Assembly (NCBI RefSeq): GCF_022829465.1
Contig: NZ_JAKSXZ010000092.1
Coordinates: 186,001-250,000, forward strand
Length of the DNA stretch: 64,000 nucleotides
Direction: 5' to 3'
DNA from: Methylobacterium sp. J-067
GTDB taxonomy: Bacteria > Pseudomonadota > Alphaproteobacteria > Rhizobiales > Beijerinckiaceae
Shown: piece by piece, positions 1-8,200 of the stretch
How positions within the stretch are numbered: position 1 is the stretch's first letter
How the letters are laid out: each line of letters starts with the position of its first letter
Translations under genes and position numbers: made by a program
The notes under the pieces: model-generated
What the model saw: only the letters and a program-made list of their open reading frames with translations
Told to the model about the DNA's origin: nothing
Databases searched by the model: none

Positions 1-693
1 CTGAAGGTCGGCCACGACACCGCCATCGAGCGCGCCGTGGTCGAGGCCATGACCACGAACGAGACCTTCTTCTTCCGTGACCGGCTGCCCTTCGACCTCT
101 TCCGGGACGTGGTGCTGCCGGAGGCCATCGCCCGCAACGCCGCCCGGCGGCGGCTGCGGATCTGGTGCGCGGCGGCCTCGACGGGGCAGGAGCCCTATTC
201 CATCGCGATGCTGCTGCAGGAGGCGGGCGCCAAGCTCGCCGGCTGGCAGGTGGACATCGTGGCCACCGACATCTCCAGCGAGGTGATCGATAAGGCCAAG
301 CTCGGCCTCTACAGCCAGTTCGAGGTGCAGCGCGGCCTGCCGGTTCAGTGGCTGCTGAAGTACTTCACGCAGATCGGAGAACAGTGGCAGATCGCGGCCT
401 CGCTGCGGTCGATGGTCGAGTTCCGCCAGTTCAACCTGCTGCACGGCTACGAGGGGCTCGGCACGTTCGACGTCATCTTCTGCCGCAACGTGCTCATCTA
501 CTTCGACGCGCCGACCAAGTCGGAGATCCTGGCGCGGTTCGGCAACAGCCTCGTGCCCGGCGGCGCGCTGCTGCTCGGCGCCGCCGAGACGGTGATCGGC
601 CTCACCGACCGCCTTGCCCCCGATACCAAGCACCGGGGCCTGTACGGTCACGCGCCGGTGCCGACCCCGGCCCTGAGGGCGGCGGCGGGATAG
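1..693 (+). CDS. cheR: CheR-type chemoreceptor methyltransferase, 5-prime truncated
   Basis: This is the C-terminal part of a CheR protein-glutamate O-methyltransferase, which uses S-adenosylmethionine to methylate glutamates on chemoreceptors during adaptation. The frame is open from the first base of the window, so the true start lies upstream; the GTG at 37 is internal. Visible family marks are TTNETFFFRD, the SAM-pocket stretch RIWCAAASTGQEPYS, the acidic loop ATDIS, and FDVIFCRNVLIYFD. The C-terminus past LLLGAAETV is short and shows no extra tetratricopeptide or kinase module. No other chemotaxis gene is in the window. The last 92 bp overlap the convergent FkbM-type gene. Family assignment is firm; its receptor cluster is unknown. 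Confidence 0.93.
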   Translation: MKVGHDTAIERAVVEAMTTNETFFFRDRLPFDLFRDVVLPEAIARNAARRRLRIWCAAASTGQEPYSIAMLLQEAGAKLAGWQVDIVATDISSEVIDKAKLGLYSQFEVQRGLPVQWLLKYFTQIGEQWQIAASLRSMVEFRQFNLLHGYEGLGTFDVIFCRNVLIYFDAPTKSEILARFGNSLVPGGALLLGAAETVIGLTDRLAPDTKHRGLYGHAPVPTPALRAAAG

Positions 694-1471
694 GGTCTGC
701 GGGCGGTGGCCCGTAACCCCAGTGCCAGCTCCTCACGGCGCCGTTCAGCGGCGGCGTGAGCCGGCTCGGCATGGGCTCGCGGCTCGCATGGATGTCCTTC
801 CACCCGAGCTTGGCCTCCGCCAGCTTGTAGAAGAACGCCTCCGCATCGAGCCAGGGCGACATGAGGTCGAGGCCGTAGGGCCCGGCCGAGTGGAACTTGA
901 AGGAATACCACTTCCGTCCCGTCGCGCAGACGATGATGGTGTGCCGATAGACCTGGTTGACGGTCGCTCCGTCGACGAGGTTGAATGACTTGTAGCCGTT
1001 CGCGCAGAGCAGGGCGAACACCTCGATGGAATGGCTCTCCGCCGAGAGGAAGGGGGGCCTGATGCCGGCCGCGAACAGGTTCCTCAGGACGTTCTGATCG
1101 AACCCTTCGAGGTCGATCTTGATGTAATGCGGCGCGCCGTGCCGGCGCACGATCGTGGCGGCCGGGATGCTGGGCAGCCGGACCCGGTCGAACTCGTCCC
1201 TCTGGTCGGGGCGCGGAGCCGGGAACTGGCTCAGGACATGGTTCGTCTTGTGGATGTAGAAATCCACCTCGCCTTCGTCGTCGGCGTCGGTGATGACGGC
1301 GTTGAGGATGGTGAGCCGCCCGGATTGCAGCTCCACGGCGAACCGCGCCACGCAGTCTTCACACAGGGCGGGATTCGCTTCGACGGCGACGACGTCGTGA
1401 CCCTTCGCGAGATAGTACTCGACGTCGTCGCCTTTGTTCATACCGAAATCGTAAACGATCGCTCTGGCCAT
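602..1471 (-). CDS. FkbM-family SAM-dependent methyltransferase
   Basis: A 289-residue protein with an FkbM-type methyltransferase fold: YDFGMNKGDDVEYYLAKG near residues 8-25 is the SAM loop, VVAVEANP follows at about residue 28, and HYIKIDLEGFDQNVL near residue 115 carries the acidic motif typical of the family. FkbM relatives O-methylate sugars, polyketides or other small molecules; the substrate here is not evident. The last 45 or so residues are proline-, glycine- and arginine-rich and are read antisense to the end of cheR, so the functional domain probably ends near position 740 and the tail may be an accidental extension. The start ATG opens directly onto MARAIVYDFG. Confidence 0.8.
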   Translation of the reverse strand: MARAIVYDFGMNKGDDVEYYLAKGHDVVAVEANPALCEDCVARFAVELQSGRLTILNAVITDADDEGEVDFYIHKTNHVLSQFPAPRPDQRDEFDRVRLPSIPAATIVRRHGAPHYIKIDLEGFDQNVLRNLFAAGIRPPFLSAESHSIEVFALLCANGYKSFNLVDGATVNQVYRHTIIVCATGRKWYSFKFHSAGPYGLDLMSPWLDAEAFFYKLAEAKLGWKDIHASREPMPSRLTPPLNGAVRSWHWGYGPPPADPIPPPPSGPGSAPARDRTGPGAWYRGQGGR

Positions 1472-1613
1472 CGCGGCGCCTTGAACCCTGGGCTTTCAGT
1501 CCTGAGGCGATGGGTCTACCATGATCGCGTGTGATTGAGGCAATGAAGATCGCTGTATCCCACCGAATAAAGATAACTACTTTCGGTTGTTCCCAGTAGA
1601 TCAATATAGAGTG

Positions 1614-1633
1614 CCGCGCGAAGTGACGCGCGG
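1614..1633. terminator. Possible stem-loop between FkbM gene and lipid kinase
   Basis: A perfect 7-bp inverted repeat (CCGCGCG at 1614-1620, CGCGCGG at 1627-1633) with a 6-nt loop sits just after the stop of the minus-strand lipid kinase. There is no T-run on either strand after the stem, so a rho-independent terminator is only possible. The rest of the 1472-1635 gap is noticeably more AT-rich than its surroundings and should hold the promoter of the FkbM-type gene. Confidence 0.3.
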
Positions 1634-1635
1634 GG

Positions 1636-2526
1636 TCAGCCCCGCTGGGAGGGCGGCGGCGCGTAGATCCGCAGGATCTTCGGCATCACCTTGAAGTGGG
1701 CCGGGGTGTGGGTGGTCAGCTCGCCGTCGGTGTTGATCGGCCGGGGCTTGCGCGTCGTCAGGCGGATCTCCTGCGTCTTGAAGGCACGCACGTCCGCCGC
1801 CTTGCCGTGCGTCCCCCGGCGCAGGGCCGGCAGCAGGGCGAGGAGGCGCCACCAATGGGCGACCTCCAGGCTGTAGAAATCGAGGTTGCCGTCATCGACG
1901 GCGGCTTCCTGCTCCACCGTCATGCCGCCGCCGTAATGGCGGCCGTTGCCGACGGAGACCTGGATGGTCGTGACCTTCTCCACCTTGCCGTCGTGCTCGA
2001 TGGTGACGCCGAAGGGGCGCACCCGGCGCAGCACCCGCACGGCGGCGACCGCGTAGCCGAACACGCCGAAGCGCTTCTTCGCCTCCGAGGTGAGTTCGCC
2101 CGCGAGTTCGGCCGAGAAGCCGATGCTCGCGACGTTGAAGTAGTAATGGCCGTTGACCCAGCCGAGATCGACCGGCTGCGGCTGCGCGCTTGGGATGAAC
2201 TTCGCGGCGGCCAGCGGATCGAGGGGGAGGCCGAGGGACCGGGCGAGGTCGTTCGCGGTGCCGAGCGGCAGGATCGCCAGCGGCAGGCCGGTCTCCACCA
2301 GGGCCTCGGCGGCGGCGTTCATGGTGCCGTCGCCCCCGCCGAGGATGACAAGATCGACCTCGCCCGCCATCGACCGGATCGCGGCGCAGGCATCGCCGTC
2401 GTTCGGTGGATCGACGGGCTCGATGCCCCCCGCGCGCAGGACGGCACGCACCTCGTCCAGCGAGAGGCTGCCGTTGCGGGCCTTGGCGTTGCAGCAGAGC
2501 AGCGCCCGACGGGTCTGCGCGGTCAT
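1636..2526 (-). CDS. YegS/diacylglycerol-kinase-type lipid kinase
   Basis: A 296-residue lipid kinase of the DAGK catalytic family, expected to phosphorylate a lipid headgroup or diacylglycerol with ATP at the inner face of the membrane. The N-terminus RRALLCCNAKARNGS corresponds to the usual 'NPxSG' strand, and the nucleotide loop LGGGDGTMNAAAEAL lies at about residues 62-76. The downstream LPLGTANDLARSLGLP motif is also typical. I start at the ATG at 2526 (MTAQTRR) because 17 residues further upstream show no family similarity. The gene stands alone between intergenic gaps. The lipid substrate cannot be told from the sequence. Confidence 0.85.
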   Translation of the reverse strand: MTAQTRRALLCCNAKARNGSLSLDEVRAVLRAGGIEPVDPPNDGDACAAIRSMAGEVDLVILGGGDGTMNAAAEALVETGLPLAILPLGTANDLARSLGLPLDPLAAAKFIPSAQPQPVDLGWVNGHYYFNVASIGFSAELAGELTSEAKKRFGVFGYAVAAVRVLRRVRPFGVTIEHDGKVEKVTTIQVSVGNGRHYGGGMTVEQEAAVDDGNLDFYSLEVAHWWRLLALLPALRRGTHGKAADVRAFKTQEIRLTTRKPRPINTDGELTTHTPAHFKVMPKILRIYAPPPSQRG

Positions 2527-2755
2527 CGGGAGACCGTCATGGGGTTGCGCATCGTTCTCCGCCGGCTGTCGCCACACGTGTTGCTTTTCGGCACTTGGTC
2601 GTCAGACGCGTGAACTCAACCCCATCATCCCCGGAATTCGCCACTGGTGAGTCGGGTCGGCACCTGCGATGCCTGTTCTTCGCCCGGAACCGATGCGGCA
2701 CCCGGGCGCGTTTTTCTCCTAGAGCCTCCCCCCTCGCTTCGGTCGGGCCGGTCCC

Positions 2756-3550
2756 ATGCGCGCCACCCCCATTCCCTTCCGCACCCTGGCCACGGCCCTC
2801 GGGCTCGTGCTGCCCCTGCTCGCGCTGCCGGCCTCGGCCGATCCACGCGCCTGGGTCGATCCGCCGAAATCCGTCCCGGCCGCGCCGAAGCCCGCTCCGG
2901 CGGCCGAGGCGCCCGTGAAGGCCGCCCCCGAGGCGCCGCCGACCAAGGCCGCCGCCGCCCCGGCCGCCCGTCCGAAGCGCCCGACGCGTCAGGCCGAGGT
3001 CGAGCGCCCGGCGCCGCGCCAGCTTCACGCCCGCCGCGCGACCCGCCTTGCCGACACCCCCGCCGCGGGCCCGGTCGCCGCGCCGAGGGCGCAAGGCCCC
3101 GCGCCAGCCGGCCGGGTCGAGGCCGCCCAGGCGCTCGCGTTGGATTACCTCTCGGTGGTCTCCTCGTCGGGGGATGAGATGGTCGGGGCCACGCCGCGCT
3201 TCTACGGCACCCGCGTCCGCTTCTACGGTCGCCCGACCACGCTGGCCGGGCTCCTCGACGAGAAGCGCGGCTTCGTGCGGCGCTGGCCGGAGCGGCGCTA
3301 CGCGGCCCGCGCCTTCAGCACCCGCTGCACCCCGGACGGGGCGACCTGCATCGTGCGGGCCATCGTCGATTTCCGGGCCGCCAACCCGCAGCGAGGCGCG
3401 GTGTCGCGGGGCGCGTCCGAACTGGTGCTCGAAGTGAGCTTCGCCGGTCAGCGCCCGGTCATCGTCGCCGAGAGCGGGCGGGTGCTGCACCGCGACGGCG
3501 CCGGGCAGGCGCGGGCCGAGACCCTGGCCCCGTCCGCGGGCAGGGGCTAA
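2756..3550 (+). CDS. Secreted Ala/Pro-rich protein of unknown function
   Basis: I do not recognise this gene. It encodes 264 residues starting with a clear Sec signal peptide (hydrophobic stretch LATALGLVLPLLALPASA, likely cut before DPRAW at about residue 29). Residues 30-125 are rich in alanine, proline, lysine and arginine and look disordered. Residues 125-250 form a compact domain (ALALDYLSVVSSSGDEM, RFYGRPTTLAGLLDEKRGF, RRYAARAFSTRC, CIVRAIVDF) that looks like an NTF2/SnoaL-type alpha+beta fold; this is inference from pattern only. Two cysteines in the domain (STRC, ATCIV) could form a disulfide in the periplasm. The next gene follows 59 bp downstream on the same strand. Confidence 0.7.
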   Translation: MRATPIPFRTLATALGLVLPLLALPASADPRAWVDPPKSVPAAPKPAPAAEAPVKAAPEAPPTKAAAAPAARPKRPTRQAEVERPAPRQLHARRATRLADTPAAGPVAAPRAQGPAPAGRVEAAQALALDYLSVVSSSGDEMVGATPRFYGTRVRFYGRPTTLAGLLDEKRGFVRRWPERRYAARAFSTRCTPDGATCIVRAIVDFRAANPQRGAVSRGASELVLEVSFAGQRPVIVAESGRVLHRDGAGQARAETLAPSAGRG

Positions 3551-3609
3551 GAGCCTCCCATCGTTCCCCGCCCGCCCTCCCGGCCGGCGGGAGCAGCAGG
3601 CAGGGGCGG

Positions 3610-4830
3610 ATGACGGCTTCGACAGTCGCGGCGGATCAGGAGAAGGCGGCGGCGCATCCCCGGCTCGACGCGCCGGAGCGTGCCGCCCTGCGTGAGGTCG
3701 TCCTCGCCGAGATCCGCAAGGCGCGGCCGCATCCGGTGGCCGAGCGCACCCTGCTCCTGATCCTCCAGGCGGCCCTGGAGCCGCGGGAGGGCGAACCCGG
3801 CTACCGCGTCCTCGACCGGCACGGAGCCCCGCGCGTTCACGCGGCGGGGGAGGGGGCCGAGCCACGCCCCTTCACCCTGGGCGACCTCATCGCCGAGCAG
3901 CGCACCAAGCATCCCGGCCTGTTCCTCCCCCCCGAGCCGGAGCCGGCCCCCGGGCCCGAGGCCAAGCCCGCGGCGGAATCCGCCCTCGCGACGCAGGCCT
4001 CCGAGATGCGGGCCGCCACGGCGCGCTTCATCGGCTCGCAATCGGAGCGGGCGCGCTCCCTCGCCGAACATTCCTCCGTGCAGGGCCGGGCCCTGGCCCG
4101 CTCGGCCGCCGGGGCGTTCGCGACCCTGAGGGGCCGCCTGCAGCGGGACGGCGAGGCGGGCGGCAACGTCCGCGAGGCCCTGGGCGAGCGTGTCGGCTCC
4201 CTGCGCGACCGGATCACCGCAGGGGACGCGGACGGGCATCGCGGCCGGTTCTGGCTCGGCGCCGCCGCCGTGGCGACGGGCGCCATGGCGCTCCTGGCGG
4301 TGGTCGTGAGCGCCCCCCGCTCGCCAGAGACGGCGCAGCCGCCGGCCACCCGTCAGGCCCAGACCGCGCCTGCGCCCGCGCCCACCACGGCGCCGGAGCC
4401 GACCCCCCAGCCGGCCCAGACCGCCCGCGCGCCCTCGGTGCCGGACAACGTCACGCCGCCGCCGGAAGGCGACGGACGGGGCGACCCCGAGCCCGACGCC
4501 CCGCCTCCCGCCGCCAACGCCATCACCGGCACGGTGCAGGTGATCGACACCGCGACCCTCAAGGTCGGCGGAAAGCTGCTGCACCTGTTCGGCGTCGAAT
4601 GGGTGCGCGGCGGGCAGGCGGACGAACTCGCCCGCTACATCGGCGGGCGCACGGTGAGCTGCCAGCCGGCGCCGGGCAGCGAGAACATGAACTGCACCGT
4701 CGATGGCCGCGACCTCTCGGAGGTGGTGCTCTACAACGGCGGCGGTCGGGCCTCCCCCGAGGCGAGCCCCGAACTCGTGGCCGCCGAGGACCATGCCCGC
4801 AGCGAGCGCCTCGGGGTGTGGAAACGCTGA
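3610..4830 (+). CDS. Membrane-anchored protein with a degenerate SNase-like C-terminal domain
   Basis: A 406-residue protein with three parts. Residues 1-215 are charged and helical. A single transmembrane helix (FWLGAAAVATGAMALLAVVVSA) lies at about residues 215-237, followed by a proline-rich linker to about 300. The C-terminal 100 residues (ITGTVQVIDTATLKVGG ... LLHLFGVEW ... AEDHARSERLGVWK) resemble staphylococcal-nuclease-like domains. The catalytic residues of active thermonucleases are not where expected: the usual VIDGDT is VIDTAT, and the RLxGIDAPE strand is HLFGVEW, so nuclease activity is unlikely. The position of the helix suggests the SNase-like part is periplasmic. Fold recognition is reasonable; the role is unknown. 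Confidence 0.72.
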   Translation: MTASTVAADQEKAAAHPRLDAPERAALREVVLAEIRKARPHPVAERTLLLILQAALEPREGEPGYRVLDRHGAPRVHAAGEGAEPRPFTLGDLIAEQRTKHPGLFLPPEPEPAPGPEAKPAAESALATQASEMRAATARFIGSQSERARSLAEHSSVQGRALARSAAGAFATLRGRLQRDGEAGGNVREALGERVGSLRDRITAGDADGHRGRFWLGAAAVATGAMALLAVVVSAPRSPETAQPPATRQAQTAPAPAPTTAPEPTPQPAQTARAPSVPDNVTPPPEGDGRGDPEPDAPPPAANAITGTVQVIDTATLKVGGKLLHLFGVEWVRGGQADELARYIGGRTVSCQPAPGSENMNCTVDGRDLSEVVLYNGGGRASPEASPELVAAEDHARSERLGVWKR

Positions 4831-4852
4831 CCGCGCGAGGCCACGCGGGGCG

Positions 4853-4882
4853 TTGACGCGGGCCGATTCTCCCGCCTAGTGA
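4853..4882 (+). promoter_or_regulatory. Candidate sigma-70-type promoter placing the start at or near the next ATG
   Basis: TTGACG at 4853-4858 matches the alphaproteobacterial -35 consensus. A plausible -10 (TAGTGA at 4877-4882, spacer 18, or CTAGTG one base earlier, spacer 17) follows. The next coding start is the ATG at 4889, so a transcript beginning 6-7 nt after the -10 would be leaderless or nearly so. The -10 match is only moderate. Confidence 0.4.
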
Positions 4883-4888
4883 AGATCC

Positions 4889-5254
4889 ATGCGCAGGCCC
4901 TCAGACCGATCGGCTCGATGCCGCGCGGTCATCACGGTGGCCGCGCTCTACGGCCTGCTGCTTCAGGTCTTCCTCGTCTCGATCCAGCCCGTCCCGACGT
5001 TCCTCAACGCCGACGGGGTGATCTGCGCCGCCCATGACGGTGCCCCGGCCGACGAGGGCACGCCCTGTCCGCAGCAGCTCTGCTGCCTCGCCGCCCATCT
5101 CGCCCAGCCCCTCGTTGCGCCGGTCCCGCAGGCCGTCGCCCTCGTCGTCCCGCGCCGCCGCAACGTGGCGCCGGTCTGGCGCGTCGCCGAGCGGCCGCCC
5201 GTGCGCGGCCCGCCGAACCGCGCCGTCTCGTCCCGAGGTCCGCCCGCCGTCTGA
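4889..5254 (+). CDS. DUF2946-like small membrane/secreted protein
   Basis: A 121-residue protein with one N-terminal hydrophobic segment (VITVAALYGLLLQVFLVSI, residues 15-33), then a cysteine-containing stretch ICAAHDG ... CPQQLCCLAAHLAQP, and a basic, proline-rich tail. The ICxxH followed by CxxxCC pattern resembles DUF2946 proteins, which I know as small proteins often found next to TonB receptors or copper-handling genes; the match is by eye only. It ends 39 bp before the PepSY-TonB gene and is probably co-transcribed with it. The cysteine/histidine cluster suggests metal binding, but nothing here proves it. The ribosome binding site is poor, in line with the nearby promoter that would give almost no leader. 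Confidence 0.6.
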   Translation: MRRPSDRSARCRAVITVAALYGLLLQVFLVSIQPVPTFLNADGVICAAHDGAPADEGTPCPQQLCCLAAHLAQPLVAPVPQAVALVVPRRRNVAPVWRVAERPPVRGPPNRAVSSRGPPAV

Positions 5255-5293
5255 CCGATCCGTCCCCGATCGCTCAGCCACGGACCCATTCCC

Positions 5294-8200
5294 ATGTCGT
5301 TTTCGCTTTCCGGCAGCGCCCGCCCGCTCGGCGTCGCGCAGGCCGCGCGCGTTTCGCGCGATGCCGTCTACCGCGCCGTGTGGCGCTGGCACTTCTATGC
5401 CGGGCTGCTCTGCCTGCCCTTCCTCGTCACCCTCTCCGCGACGGGGGCGCTGTACCTCTTCAAGGACGAGATCAACGCCACCGTCTTCGCGAGCCGCAGC
5501 ATCGTGGCGCCCACGGCCAAGCCATTGGGGCCGGACCGGCTGATCTTCGAGGCGACGCAGGCGGTCCCCGGCGGCACGCCGCTCTCCTACGCCGACCCCG
5601 CCCGGCCCGATGCCTCGGCCGTGGTGACGCTGGCCGAGGGGCCGCGCCGGATCCTCGTCTATCTCGACCCCGCCGACGGCACCGTCCTCGATACGGTGGA
5701 CCGGGATTCCGAGTTCTTCACCGTGGTGAAGCGCCTGCACAGCCTCGCCTATTTCGGGCCGCTGGCGAACGGGATCATCGAGGTCGTCGCCGGCTTCGCG
5801 ATCATCCTCGTGCTCACGGGCGTCTATCTCTGGTGGCCGCGCGGGCAGGAGGGCGGGGTCGTGACGATCCGCGCCACGCCCCGCCGCCGGGTGTGGTGGC
5901 GGGATCTCCACGCCGTCACCGGAATCATCGCGGGGGGCGGGCTGCTCTTCCTGGCGCTGACGGGCCTGCCCTGGTCGGTCTGGTGGGGCGACCAGCTCCG
6001 CCACTGGTCGAACGCCGCCGGCCTCGGCCAGCCGACGATCCTCTGGGCGAGCAAGCCGGTCTCGACCGTCCCGATGGGGCAGGTGCTCGACTCCACCGGC
6101 TGGACCATGCGGGACGCGCCGGTCCCGCGTTCCACCGCTGGGGGTAAGCCCATCGGCATCGACGAGGCCGCCGCGATCCTCGGCCGGCTCGGGATGCCGC
6201 GCGGCTACGAACTGTCCCTGCCGATGGGTCCGCAGGGGGTCTACGCGGCGGCGGTCTATCCGAAGGATGTCGCCCGCCAGCGGGTCATCACCCTCGACCA
6301 ATATTCCGGCAAGCCCCTGGTCGACGTGCCCTTCCAGGAACTCGGCCCCGTGGGGCGGCTGATCCAGTACGGGATCGGCATCCATCTCGGCCAGTATTGG
6401 GGACGGGCGAACCAGTTCGCCATGCTGGCCTTCTGCCTCGCCACGATCCTGCTCTCCGTCACGGCGGCCACGATGTGGTGGAAGCGGCGGCCGAAGGGCG
6501 GCCTCGGCACCCCGCCCTGGCCCCGCGACAGGCGGGTGATGGCGGGCGTCACCGCCCTGGTGATCGGGCTCGGCGCCCTGTTCCCGCTCACCGGCCTCGC
6601 GATCCTCGTGATGCTCGGCCTCGACCTCGCCCTCCGGCGCGTCGTGGCCCGCCGCGCCGCGCCGGCCGTGCTCCTCTGCGGCGCGTGCCTCGTCGGCGCC
6701 TCGCCCGCGCGGGCGCAGGAGACGGTGACGCTGGACGAACTCTCCGTCACCGGCGAAGGCGGCCCGGCCACCGTCCGGTCCTTCGGCGTCGCCGCCCCGC
6801 CCAACAGCTCATCGGTCGTGATCGACCAGCCGGTGGGGCAGGTCGTCACCGCCATCGGCCGCGCGAACACCATCGCCGACCGGCCGGCGACGAGCATCGG
6901 CTCGGTGCTCATCAACAGCCCCGGCGTGACCGTGCGCCAGGGCAACGGCGCGCGGGACGTCATCGTCTCGATTCGCGGCAACAACGCCCGCTCGACCGGC
7001 GTCATCAAGAACATGGTCGTGCTGGAGGACGGGTTCATCGTCACCCAGCCGGACGGCGCCTCGCGGTTCGACATCACCGATCCACGCGCCTACAGCCGGA
7101 TCGACGTGTTCCGGGGGCCGCAATCGGCCCTGTTCGGCAATTATGCCACGGGCGGCGCCATCGCCTTCCGCACCCGCACCGGCCGGGAGATCGACGGCTA
7201 TGAGTATGGCGTCGATGCCGGCTCGTTCGGGTACCTGTCGAACTACTTCACGGTCGGCGGGGTGAGCGGCCCGTTCGAGATCAGCCTGTTCGCCAGCGAC
7301 GTGCGCGGCAACGGCTATCAGGACCACTCCTCCTACGACACCCAGACCATCAACCTGCTGGCGAGCTACACCCCGACGCCGGACAACCGCTTCACCCTGA
7401 AGGTCATCAACAACGAGTTGCACGCCAACCTCGCGGCGCGTTCGTCCCTGGCGCAGTACGGCATCAACCCGTACCAGTTGGGCTGCGCCTCGGCGCTGAA
7501 CGCGGCGCCGGGCTGCACAACCTACAATTACTTCGTGAACGGCGCCTTCGGGCGCACCGTGGCGGTGACGGCGACCGAAGCCTCGCTTCAGCGCAACGAC
7601 CGCCGCACCATCGTGGGCCTACGCTACGAGCACGATTTCGACGCCAATACGACGTGGCGGACGCAACTCGGCTTCGATGAACGCAACTTCGACCAGCCGT
7701 TCTACACGACCTCCTCGACCGGCTCGTACCCGTCGTGGAACTTCCTCACCGACCTGACCCGGCGCGGCGACCTCTTCGGCCTGCCGGCGGTGGGGTACGT
7801 GGCGCTGGCCTACAACCGCATCGACAATCACATCGCGACCTACAATCGCGCGCCCTATAACGGCCCGAGCCTCGGGGGGCTGATCGGCGACCAGAGCGCC
7901 GTGCAGGACAATCTCGGCGGGCGCGCGCGGATGGAGCTGGCGCTCACCGACCGGCTGACGGCGGTGGCCGGGATCAGCGCGGAATCGACCCGCATCACCG
8001 GCCGCAATCTCGCCTACAGCTACGCGGCGAGCGGTATCACCCGCACCGTCGCCGACACGGATCGCCAGTTCCTCAACACGGCGCCGGAACTGGCGCTCGT
8101 CTACCGGGCGAGCGAGGCGTGGCAGCTGCGCGCCCGCGCGGCCACCGGCTACACCACGCCGGCCGCCTCGAACCTGTTCATCACCCCGGCGGGCCTGCCG

